Shown: in pieces, positions 14,491 through 19,470 of the stretch
Position numbering within the stretch: position 1 is the first letter of the stretch
How the letters are laid out: every line of letters begins with the position of its first letter
From: a virus
Length of the DNA: 21,091 nucleotides
Strand: one strand, 5' to 3'
IMG/VR virus record: IMGVR_UViG_3300030110_004626
Location: 1 to 21,091 of that record
The notes under the pieces: generated by a model
The model's database searches: none
What the model saw: only the letters and a program-made list of their open reading frames with translations
What the model was told of the DNA's origin: nothing
Program-made: the position numbers and the translations under genes

Positions 14491-14505
14491 GCGCAAAATG
14501 CAGAA

Positions 14506-14537
14506 GAGCCCCCAGGCCGGTGAAGACTTGAGGGCTC
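14506..14537 (-). terminator. Possible terminator after the Gp157-like gene
   Basis: GAGCCC (14506-14511) pairs with GGGCTC (14532-14537) across a 20-nt loop that contains GGCC. On the minus strand it is followed by TTCTGCATTTT. It lies between the stop at 14591 and element P3, where the recombination operon would end. The stem is short and the loop long, so this is weak. Confidence 0.3.
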
Positions 14538-14590
14538 AAGGTGCTGAGCTGCTGCCACAGATGAGCAGAGCCACCCTATCAGGGCGCTCG

Positions 14591-15088
14591 CTACTTGTAC
14601 ACCATGACGGGTCGGCTCTCGATGCTGAAGCCGTCGCCGATGTCCTTGCCGTCCTTCAGGGCTTGCAGGGCTGCGCGTCTGTCTGGCTTGGGTGCCTGCT
14701 CCTTCAGATAGGCCACAGGCCAGTCGAGAGGGCTCTCAGGCGCCACGAGAGCAGGTGAGGAGCGCATGTATCCGACACCCTTGATCGATGTGCTCTCTCC
14801 AAGCTCAAGCCGGTCGAGCATTAGATCGAGCCCTGAAGCCTTCGTCCAGACCATCAGAGATTCTGCCCGCTTCCGCAGCGCTGTCGCCTTGTCTGCCTCG
14901 CGCTTCCAGTGCTCAGCCTCAGCAGATGCGCGGTGATAGACGGCTCTGAGAGCTTCGATCTTGTCTCCTGACGCATTCGCCCAGTGCTCAAGGATGACCT
15001 CGTCCTCGTCATCCAGAGCCCCCTCTCGGTCCATCATTCGATCAAGGATGCCGCGCGCTTCTTGATGTAGCTGGATCGTCGTGCTCAT
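14591..15088 (-). CDS. Gp157-like protein (siphovirus Gp157 family)
   Basis: 165 residues overlapping the upstream stop as ATGA. It has the layout of the Gp157 family found near single-strand annealing proteins: an N-terminal helical segment (HQEARGILDRMMDREGALDDEDEVILEHW), a coiled coil (KIEALRAVYHRASAEAEHWKREADKATALRKRAESLMVW), then a beta strand region after a Gly-rich turn (LELGESTSIKGVGYMRSSPALVAPE) and a short C-terminal end (DGFSIESRPVMVYK). The molecular role of the family is not well defined; it is found in recombination modules. Its position at the end of the ERF operon agrees. Confidence 0.75.
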   Translation of the reverse strand: MSTTIQLHQEARGILDRMMDREGALDDEDEVILEHWANASGDKIEALRAVYHRASAEAEHWKREADKATALRKRAESLMVWTKASGLDLMLDRLELGESTSIKGVGYMRSSPALVAPESPLDWPVAYLKEQAPKPDRRAALQALKDGKDIGDGFSIESRPVMVYK

Positions 15089-15570
15089 GATGCCACCCGC
15101 TCAAGGTCGATCAGGTTTTCGATGTCTCGACGAAGGAACAGATACGGATATCTATTTCCGATGTGCTGCTTGTGGACCTGTAGACGTCCTGACTTGTAGA
15201 GCTTCTCAAAGGCATGCATAGACAAGCCCATCATCTCGCAGGCGGCGTCCTTCCTGATATACGAGCGCCGGTCATCGCTGGCTATAATCTGGAGCCCGGC
15301 AGCCTCAGACTTCAATCCTCTCGGCTCGACTTCTGGCTTTAGGCTGAGTTCGCTCCATAGCTGGTATTCCTTACCGTTCGCGCTGCTCATCATCTGTTCA
15401 AGGTTGGCAGTGAGCGTCTTGATGTGCTCGCGGGTCTCAATGCGCGTTCTGTTCAGCTCCGCGAATGCGTCGGCGAATGAATCCATGCGGGCGTGTAGCT
15501 CCATCAGTGTGGACGCTGTCGCCTGGATTTGTGCGTAGAATTGGATCTTAGCTTCAACAGTTGTGCTCAT
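15085..15570 (-). CDS. Helix-turn-helix protein with N-terminal coiled coil
   Basis: 161 residues; start at 15570 set by TAAGGAGCGACACC, in which the TAA is the stop of the upstream gene. The N-terminal ~60 residues form a coiled coil (QIQATASTLMELHARMDSFADAFAELNRTRIETREHIKTLTANLEQMM). The C-terminal ~55 residues resemble an excisionase/MerR-like winged helix: RRSYIRKDAACEMMGLSMHAFEKLYKSGRLQVHKQHIGNRYPYLFLRRDIENLI. It could be a DNA-binding adaptor or regulator in the recombination operon. There is no integrase in the window to suggest a true excisionase. Confidence 0.68.
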   Translation of the reverse strand: MSTTVEAKIQFYAQIQATASTLMELHARMDSFADAFAELNRTRIETREHIKTLTANLEQMMSSANGKEYQLWSELSLKPEVEPRGLKSEAAGLQIIASDDRRSYIRKDAACEMMGLSMHAFEKLYKSGRLQVHKQHIGNRYPYLFLRRDIENLIDLERVAS

Positions 15571-15581
15571 GGTGTCGCTCC

Positions 15582-15926
15582 TTAAAAGGGGATGTCTTCG
15601 AGTGGGTCATTGGTGATAGGTGCGGGGGCGTTAGGACCGTCAGCGACGACCTCCAGAGCCCGCACATCGAGAGAGTTAAAGTATTTGACCTTGCCGTCCT
15701 TCGGGCTCGTCCATTCGCGCCCTCTCAGGTTGAACTCAAGCGAGACGATGTCGCCCGCTTGGCAGTTGTCGAGCAGTCCGCAGAGGTCGTTAGTCACTTG
15801 GAATTTGACGAGCTGCGGATACTTGGAATTGTCCGCTATCTCGACGACGAACTCTCTGACTCTGAATCGCTCTGAGACCTTCCGGGTCTCCTCGATTAGG
15901 TAGATCGTGCCTTGGGTGGTGTTCAT
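15582..15926 (-). CDS. DUF3127-type OB-fold protein, probable single-strand DNA binding protein
   Basis: 114 residues from the ATG at 15926, set by AAGGAGCGACACACC and the ATGA overlap with the upstream gene; the longer frame is rejected. The body matches the DUF3127 pattern: GTIYLIEETRKVSERFRVREFVVEI, YPQLVKFQVTND, LDNCQAGDIVSLEFNLRGREW, KYFNSLDVRALEVV. The last residues DPLEDIPF (107-114) copy the acidic, Phe-ended tail of bacterial SSB, the segment that recruits repair and replication enzymes. Next to ERF, it most likely coats single strands for annealing and replication. Confidence 0.8.
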   Translation of the reverse strand: MNTTQGTIYLIEETRKVSERFRVREFVVEIADNSKYPQLVKFQVTNDLCGLLDNCQAGDIVSLEFNLRGREWTSPKDGKVKYFNSLDVRALEVVADGPNAPAPITNDPLEDIPF

Positions 15927-16114
15927 GGTGTGTCGCTCCTTAGATGGGCCTTCATAGCCTCTTTGATTGTCGCTCGAAGCTCTGGCGCCCCTATGGCGAT
16001 GAGCACGAGCTGACGGATGAATTCTGACCGGGTGACGCCGAGCTTTCGACACATCCCGTCGAGGCGGTAGGCCTCTGTATCGCTTAGGGTCGTGGACGCT
16101 CTGTGAGCCCTCAC
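15923..16114 (-). CDS. Ribbon-helix-helix DNA-binding protein
   Basis: 63 residues starting with GTG at 16114, within GTGA overlapping the ERF stop; Shine-Dalgarno GGAGGT lies 5 nt upstream inside ERF. The sequence ASTTLSDTEAYRLDGMCRKLGVTRSEFIRQLVLIAIG has the strand-helix-helix pattern of CopG/Arc-type proteins, including the turn GVTRSEFIR before the second helix. The C-terminal tail (APELRATIKEAMKAHLR) is helical. It is a second candidate for binding the P-element palindromes. Confidence 0.72.
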   Translation of the reverse strand: MRAHRASTTLSDTEAYRLDGMCRKLGVTRSEFIRQLVLIAIGAPELRATIKEAMKAHLRSDTP

Positions 16115-16824
16115 GCTGCACCTCCTCGGACTTGCGCGAGCTTCTCTTGCCCCGCCTTCGATGGAATGAACTTGGCGATCAAGCGCTCCACCCGCTCAGC
16201 CGGCAGAGTAGCGACATCGTCGCCGCCTCGACTGACCTCCCGCACCATCTGTGCGACCTCGTCGGGTGTGGGCTGACCTGGAGCCGATAGAAGCGCCTCG
16301 ACGTACCTGTGGGGCCATCCGTTGTCCGCTGGGGGTGTAGGGCTCGCCTTCTTGGCTGCGGGCTGCCTCTGGGCCTTCTGGGGCTCCTTGTCGCCCATGC
16401 TCCATCGGGGATGGTCCATGTCGTCGGTAGGATGGACGCGGGGCGCGATCAATAGGTCGCGGATGAGATAGCCGAGGCTCGATGTGCGAGCGCTGGCGAC
16501 TGCCTTGTCCATCGGCTTGCCCTTCGCTTCGACGATGGGCCAGAACCCTTCAACCTCAAGGTTTTCGCCTGTCTCTGAGTGCTCTACTATCCAGACGGAC
16601 TGGAGCCACGTCCTGCCCTCGATCTGCACCGGTCGACCTACGCACTTCGGGCGCAAGATCAGCCCGTGAGTCTCGCCGATCACTGTCCACATAGCCATCA
16701 TTGATTCGGCAGAGGTGTAGTCGAAGCGAGCAAAGTCGTTCCGGCTGTCCTTGTCGATCCTGTCTGCGCTCGCTTGAGCCGCAGCCAGTGCCGTGGCAAG
16801 GGTGGTCTTCTTCTTGGTTGTCAT
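16111..16824 (-). CDS. erf: ERF-family single-strand annealing protein
   Basis: 237 residues. The N-terminal ~130 residues match the ERF superfamily: TLATALAAAQASADRIDKDSRNDFARFDYTSAESMM, the strand region LILRPKCVGRPV, WLQSVWIVEHSETGENLEVEGFWPI, and the conserved helix DKAVASARTSSLGYLIRDLLIAPR (106-129). The remainder is a linker and a C-terminal region with a three-helix bundle-like segment. ERF-type proteins pair complementary single strands and act in phage recombination and repair. Start: GGAGCGACACC, read within the small membrane gene upstream, which overlaps by 4 nt. Confidence 0.88.
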   Translation of the reverse strand: MTTKKKTTLATALAAAQASADRIDKDSRNDFARFDYTSAESMMAMWTVIGETHGLILRPKCVGRPVQIEGRTWLQSVWIVEHSETGENLEVEGFWPIVEAKGKPMDKAVASARTSSLGYLIRDLLIAPRVHPTDDMDHPRWSMGDKEPQKAQRQPAAKKASPTPPADNGWPHRYVEALLSAPGQPTPDEVAQMVREVSRGGDDVATLPAERVERLIAKFIPSKAGQEKLAQVRGGAA

Positions 16825-16949
16825 GGTGTCGCTCCGTTGATGTGCAGCCAGTACGCTATGCGCGGGGCTGCGATGATGGCCGCAAGGATGGCAGCCGTAA
16901 AAATACTACCCGCGATAGCCTCGCGGATGAGGTCAGGATTCGTCCGCAT
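16821..16949 (-). CDS. 42-residue putative membrane peptide, start overlaps TGATG
   Basis: A short gene of 42 residues between two known neighbours. It begins MRTNPDLIREAIAG and continues with a hydrophobic stretch (SIFTAAILAAIIAAP, about residues 15-29) long enough for a marginal membrane helix, then RIAYWLHINGATP. Its ATG overlaps the upstream stop as TGATG, and its own stop overlaps the ERF ATG as ATGA. Its last codons (GGA GCG ACA CCA TGA) double as the ERF Shine-Dalgarno region. It has no recognised family. The exact fit between both neighbours without spare bases argues for a real coupled gene. Confidence 0.65.
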   Translation of the reverse strand: MRTNPDLIREAIAGSIFTAAILAAIIAAPRIAYWLHINGATP

Positions 16950-17224
16950 CAGGTCATCTCCGCGTAGCTGATGAAGGTCTGAGGCTCTGGCTCTGGCTGT
17001 CCTGCCTCGGCTCGCCGCTTCTCCTCTCGCTTGAGCTGTGCATACTCTGACGGGGTGAGCTTGACGCCGTAGTCGTGCACGATGCCGATGCCCATCTGAG
17101 AGGCCAGAGAGCGATACCCTCGGCTCTGGTAGTCCTGCCGGCGTGTCACCTGCTGGTCAAGAGCCTCGAAGGCGTCTGCAAGCTCACGGAAAAGCCGAGA
17201 GATGTCCTGATAGGGATTCTTCAT
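16949..17224 (-). CDS. Hypothetical protein
   Basis: 91 residues, ATG overlapping the upstream stop as ATGA. It is helical at the start (YQDISRLFRELADAFEALDQQVTRR) with a middle region (LASQMGIGIVHDYGVKLTPSEYAQLKREEKRRAEAG) and a short tail (EPEPQTFISYAEMT). Possibly a small regulatory or structural partner of the neighbouring recombination proteins; no family is recognised. Confidence 0.72.
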   Translation of the reverse strand: MKNPYQDISRLFRELADAFEALDQQVTRRQDYQSRGYRSLASQMGIGIVHDYGVKLTPSEYAQLKREEKRRAEAGQPEPEPQTFISYAEMT

Positions 17225-17643
17225 GACTCACCTCCTCTCGCTTCAGCGATTGCCTCGCAGGCAGCTTGACGCGCCCGCTTGACGGGTAGGTCTCTCGACA
17301 AGTCGATCGGACCTTCGCTGTCCCAAAAGCTAAACCGCATCACGGACTCTAGCGCAGTCAGCAGGTCTGCCTTCTCGGCCTTCAGCGCTCGAACATGCCT
17401 GTTCAGCCACGCATTCTCGACCTCGACCCTTCTGTGCCTGTCTGCTGCCTCACCCTTCTGAGCTGCGTCTACCTGCTTCTGAAAGCGGTGCAGCGTAGCT
17501 CCGCAGCGACAGCCGAGAGCGCTCCAGCCGCCATAAGTGACGACGCGACGGAGGCCGCAGCCTGGACACTTGACAGCGCACGCGCTGAGACCGTTGACTG
17601 ATGGATGAGGGTGTCGGCCTGTGATGATGGCTCGATAGTGCAT
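17221..17643 (-). CDS. Zinc-ribbon protein with C-terminal helical region
   Basis: 140 residues; start at 17643 set by GAGGAGCGACAC. Residues ~22-50 form a zinc ribbon: CAVKCPGCGLRRVVTYGGWSALGCRCGATLHRF, with CxxC and CxC pairs. A long charged helix follows (KQVDAAQKGEAADRHRRVEVENAWLNRHVRALKAEKADLLTALESVM). The C-terminal part (DLPVKRARQAACEAIAEARG) is helical. Function unknown; zinc ribbons of this kind commonly bind nucleic acid or proteins. It is second behind P4, following R7. Confidence 0.74.
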   Translation of the reverse strand: MHYRAIITGRHPHPSVNGLSACAVKCPGCGLRRVVTYGGWSALGCRCGATLHRFQKQVDAAQKGEAADRHRRVEVENAWLNRHVRALKAEKADLLTALESVMRFSFWDSEGPIDLSRDLPVKRARQAACEAIAEARGGES

Positions 17644-17683
17644 GTGTCGCTCCTCGCCCCCTTGCGGGGGCCGGTGGTGGTTA
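17641..17683 (-). repeat. R7: stop-to-start hairpin repeat
   Basis: From the TAA at 17681-17683 to the ATG at 17643: TAACCACCACCG, GCCCCC-GCAA-GGGGGC (17656-17671), then GAGGAGCGACAC. The spacer between the Shine-Dalgarno and ATG is one to two nucleotides shorter than in R2. Confidence 0.88.
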
Positions 17684-17893
17684 GGCAGTGACGATAACGG
17701 TGACGTGAGAGGCCGGGTGGCCGAAGGTGCCGGAAAGGGTTTCTACGGAAGAAGAGAAGACGGTTGCGCCCTGGCCGGGAACCACAGTGACGAAGGTGTG
17801 AACGTCGGAGGGGGTGAAGCCTTCGGAGAGGATGTGCGCGTGAGCCTTTGCTGCGGCTGACTTTTCTGCGAGGGAGGTGGGCTTGTGGGTCAT
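17681..17893 (-). CDS. Hypothetical protein, first gene behind element P4
   Basis: 70 residues from the ATG at 17893, set by AAGGAGCGACACATA. The N-terminal part is helical (SLAEKSAAAKAHAHILSEGF) and the second half is beta-rich (SDVHTFVTVVPGQGATVFSSSVETLSG, HVTVIVTA). No family is recognised. It occupies the first slot behind P4 and ends in R7. Confidence 0.8.
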   Translation of the reverse strand: MTHKPTSLAEKSAAAKAHAHILSEGFTPSDVHTFVTVVPGQGATVFSSSVETLSGTFGHPASHVTVIVTA

Positions 17894-18075
17894 TATGTGT
17901 CGCTCCTTCGGTGGGGTTGGTTTATCTCCCCGCCTCATGAACATACTGTAATACGTGCACAGCTAACGTGAGCCATATTTGTATCATTTATTTATCTACT
18001 GAAGCGCATTGCATCGAATAGGAAAAGATCATATTTGCACCTATCGCCTTGATCGAGTGGCGCGGGCGCTGTTTT
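17894..18075 (-). promoter_or_regulatory. P4: repeated intergenic promoter/operator element
   Basis: Reading to the gene on the minus strand: GCGCCACTCGATCAA (shared with P3), GATC sites (18027, 18051), TATTCGATG and the dyad-like CGCATTGCATCG (18005-18016), an AT-rich stretch, and the 20-bp dyad GTAAT-AC-GTGCAC-AG-CTAAC (17948-17967). TACAGT and a TTCATGAGGCGGG segment nearly identical to P1 follow. A GGGG/CCCC leader stem precedes the Shine-Dalgarno. The dyad ends 54 nt before the ATG. It is back to back with the RuvC-like gene on the other strand. Confidence 0.75.
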
Positions 18076-18093
18076 CGGGGGTGGTTCCACATG

Positions 18094-18159
18094 TGATATG
18101 GTACCCAAACCACACCCAGTTTGAACCGCTACGCGGGCACACTTAACTAAGGAGCGACA
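18094..18159 (+). promoter_or_regulatory. Possible promoter and start region of the RuvC-like gene
   Basis: TGATATGGT (18095-18102) would fit an extended -10 element (TG-n-TATGGT) about 58 nt before the RuvC-like ATG. No good -35 is visible. GGTGGTT and AACCACACC form an inverted repeat around this box, a possible operator. The gene itself starts with TAAGGAGCGACA-ATG, the same start-associated sequence used on the opposite strand. Confidence 0.4.
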
Positions 18160-18669
18160 ATGCAGATCATAGGCATCGACCCAGGCAAGAAGGGGGGCGT
18201 AGTAGCCCTCGACATCACAGGCAGACCCACGGCTACAGAGTGGACAGCCGCCGACCATCCGGACGAGGGCTATGTGGCCGGCAAGGCCTACAACGTCCGC
18301 AGGATGGTCCAGGTGCTCGAAGAGATAGCTGAGCGCGGAGAGGTCGCTCTCGTGGTCCTTGAGCGTCAGCAGGCTCGCCCTATCGAGGGGAGATCGAGCT
18401 GCCTCACTACGGGGTTCGGCTGGGGGCTCTGGAGCGGCATCGTTCACGCGCTCCGTCTGCCTCTGCTCGATGTCTCGTCAGCTCGATGGACGCGGAGCAT
18501 GTACGCAGGCCTCCAGGGTGAGGGCAAGGCGCGCTCTATCGCCCTCGTGGGCGCTCGGCTGCCAGAGCTGAGCCTCACATGGGGTAGACGCCGCAAGCCC
18601 CACGACGGGCTCTCTGACGCGGGCTGTCTCGCCCTCTTCGGGCTGGCTCACGTCGGTCCCGTGGGGTAG
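18160..18669 (+). CDS. RuvC-like Holliday junction resolvase/nuclease
   Basis: 169 residues, the only plus-strand gene. RuvC-fold acidic residues are in place: Asp7 in MQIIGIDPGKKGG, Glu69 in VALVVLERQQARP, and Asp149/Asp153 in KPHDGLSDAGCLALFG. The middle motif TTGFGWGLWSGIVHALRLPLLDVSSARWTRSMY also agrees with RuvC/Rap-type relatives. It would cut branched DNA made by replication and recombination, before packaging. Start: TAAGGAGCGACA 1 nt before the ATG spacing region, so it uses the same start-associated sequence as the minus-strand cassettes. It runs convergently towards the 18804-19202 gene. Confidence 0.85.
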   Translation: MQIIGIDPGKKGGVVALDITGRPTATEWTAADHPDEGYVAGKAYNVRRMVQVLEEIAERGEVALVVLERQQARPIEGRSSCLTTGFGWGLWSGIVHALRLPLLDVSSARWTRSMYAGLQGEGKARSIALVGARLPELSLTWGRRRKPHDGLSDAGCLALFGLAHVGPVG

Positions 18670-18700
18670 ACTTGCGCGGGGCGTCGAGGATGGGCGCTCT

Positions 18701-18795
18701 GCCCTTCAGGGCTGCCCCCGTTCGCCCCTGAGTCGCTCCGGGGGTGTTCGGGGGCTACCTGTACCGGGAGCCCCCCGAAGGGGGCTGTAGTGGTT
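18701..18795. terminator. Hairpin cluster between the convergent genes, including repeat R8
   Basis: The gap between the convergent RuvC-like and 18804 genes has several stems: GCCCT-TC-AGGGC (18701-18712); AGCCCCC-CGAA-GGGGGCT (18769-18786) followed by a T-rich GTTAATTTTAATT on the plus strand, a plausible terminator for the RuvC-like gene; and TTCGGGGGCT (18747-18756), which can pair with the same AGCCCCCCGAA. The minus-strand reading TAACCACTACA-GCCCCC...GGGGGGC is an R copy (R8), here without a following gene start. Confidence 0.6.
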
Positions 18796-18803
18796 AATTT
18801 TAA

Positions 18804-19202
18804 TTATCCTCGATAGGCCGCTTGGAGAGCGTTTGCCGCTTCTGTCCGCGTCCAGCGACGACAGATTCCGTCCGTCAGCTCCACATCCACCACCCGGCCT
18901 TGATGGATTGAGAAGTGGATGTCTCCCGCTCGGATTTCGCGTCCGTCCTCGATCTCGATGACCTGCGCCTGAAAACTGCCGTCGTCAAAGCGTCGCATCC
19001 ACACGCTGGCGATCCCGATGTCCACTATACGAAACCCGTCTGCAAGCTGGACCGAGGCCGTGACCGATCGGGCCCGCTTCGCAGCATCAACGCGACCAGT
19101 AGCACCGCAGGCGAAGCAGTCGCCGCCTGCGATGTGACGAAAAGCGCGGATGTAGCCCTTTCCAAGGCACTTGTCACATGTGGTGGTTTGCGTGGTAGTC
19201 AT
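18804..19202 (-). CDS. Zinc-motif hypothetical protein, gene behind element P5
   Basis: 132 residues; start at 19202 set by AAAGGAGCGAC. The N-terminus has a DnaJ-type cysteine arrangement: CDKCLGKGYI...GGDCFACGATGRV (CxxCxGxG and CxxCxxxG, residues ~9-37), a likely zinc site. The rest is beta-rich (SVTASVQLADGFRIVDIGIASVWMRRFDDGSFQAQVIEIEDGREI, IHFSIHQGRVVDVELTDGICRRW) and ends in a short helix. No family is recognised. It is the single gene behind P5, ends next to R8, and is convergent with the RuvC-like gene. Confidence 0.8.
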   Translation of the reverse strand: MTTTQTTTCDKCLGKGYIRAFRHIAGGDCFACGATGRVDAAKRARSVTASVQLADGFRIVDIGIASVWMRRFDDGSFQAQVIEIEDGREIRAGDIHFSIHQGRVVDVELTDGICRRWTRTEAANALQAAYRG

Positions 19203-19385
19203 GTCGCTCCTTTCGGGGGTTGGTTTGTGTCCCCCTCGGTGAAATAACTATAACCCGTGCACACGTTATGAGGTCAAGAGAAAGGAGAAAATAATCTATA
19301 ATAACCAGCTAATCGCACCACTGCGCTGCAATATTATTTTGATCACTCGCGATCGATCGGCTGTAATCGCGTGGCGCGCGCGTCG
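19203..19385 (-). promoter_or_regulatory. P5: repeated intergenic promoter/operator element (best copy)
   Basis: The most complete copy. Reading on the minus strand: GCGCGCGCC end, ATTACAGCCGATCGATCGC with GATC at 19341, 19351 and 19355, AATAATATTGCAG, the dyad CGCACCACTGCG (19314-19325), an AT-rich stretch, TTGACC (-35-like), the perfect-arm dyad ATAAC-CC-GTGCAC-AC-GTTAT (19250-19269), and TTATAG/TATAGT as -10 at 18-19 bp from TTGACC. The leader has a GGGG/CCCC stem before AAAGGAGCGAC. A repressor on this dyad would block RNA polymerase. About 60 bp of P5 upstream of the AT stretch is near-identical to P1. Confidence 0.8.
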
Positions 19386-19433
19386 TTACGACATACGACC
19401 AAAGGTGTTCAAGAAGCTCAAGGCGCTCAAGAA

Positions 19434-19454
19434 GCTCATCAATTCTGGATGAGC
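19434..19454 (-). terminator. Possible terminator of the lysis-type operon
   Basis: GCTCATC (19434-19440) and GATGAGC (19448-19454) form a perfect 7-bp stem with a 7-nt loop, 17 nt past the stop of the 19471 gene. On the minus strand it is followed by TTCTTGAGCGCCTTG, only moderately T-rich. A direct repeat CAAGAAGCTCA (19410-19420 and 19428-19438) lies alongside. Confidence 0.45.
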
Positions 19455-19470
19455 ACCTTGGCGCGCGCGG

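Noticed and set aside
14591-14700. tRNA or small RNA near the Gp157-like gene end
   Set aside because: GAGCCC/GGGCTC stem only; no cloverleaf or CCA-type acceptor arm can be drawn, and no tRNA is seen in the window.
15085-15570. True excisionase (Xis)
   Set aside because: The winged-helix-like C-terminus resembles excisionases, but there is no integrase or attachment site in the window and the gene lies in a recombination operon, so only a general DNA-binding role is proposed.
5300-18795. R repeats as a CRISPR array or as a transposon end
   Set aside because: They are far apart, separated by whole genes, oriented with the genes, and contain start/stop signals; no spacers, transposase or target duplications are seen.
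19371-19452. Plus-strand ORF ending in a basic amphipathic peptide (KVFKKLKALKKLINSG)
   Set aside because: No ribosome-binding site or ATG; the pattern comes from the CAAGAAGCTCA direct repeat near a probable terminator.
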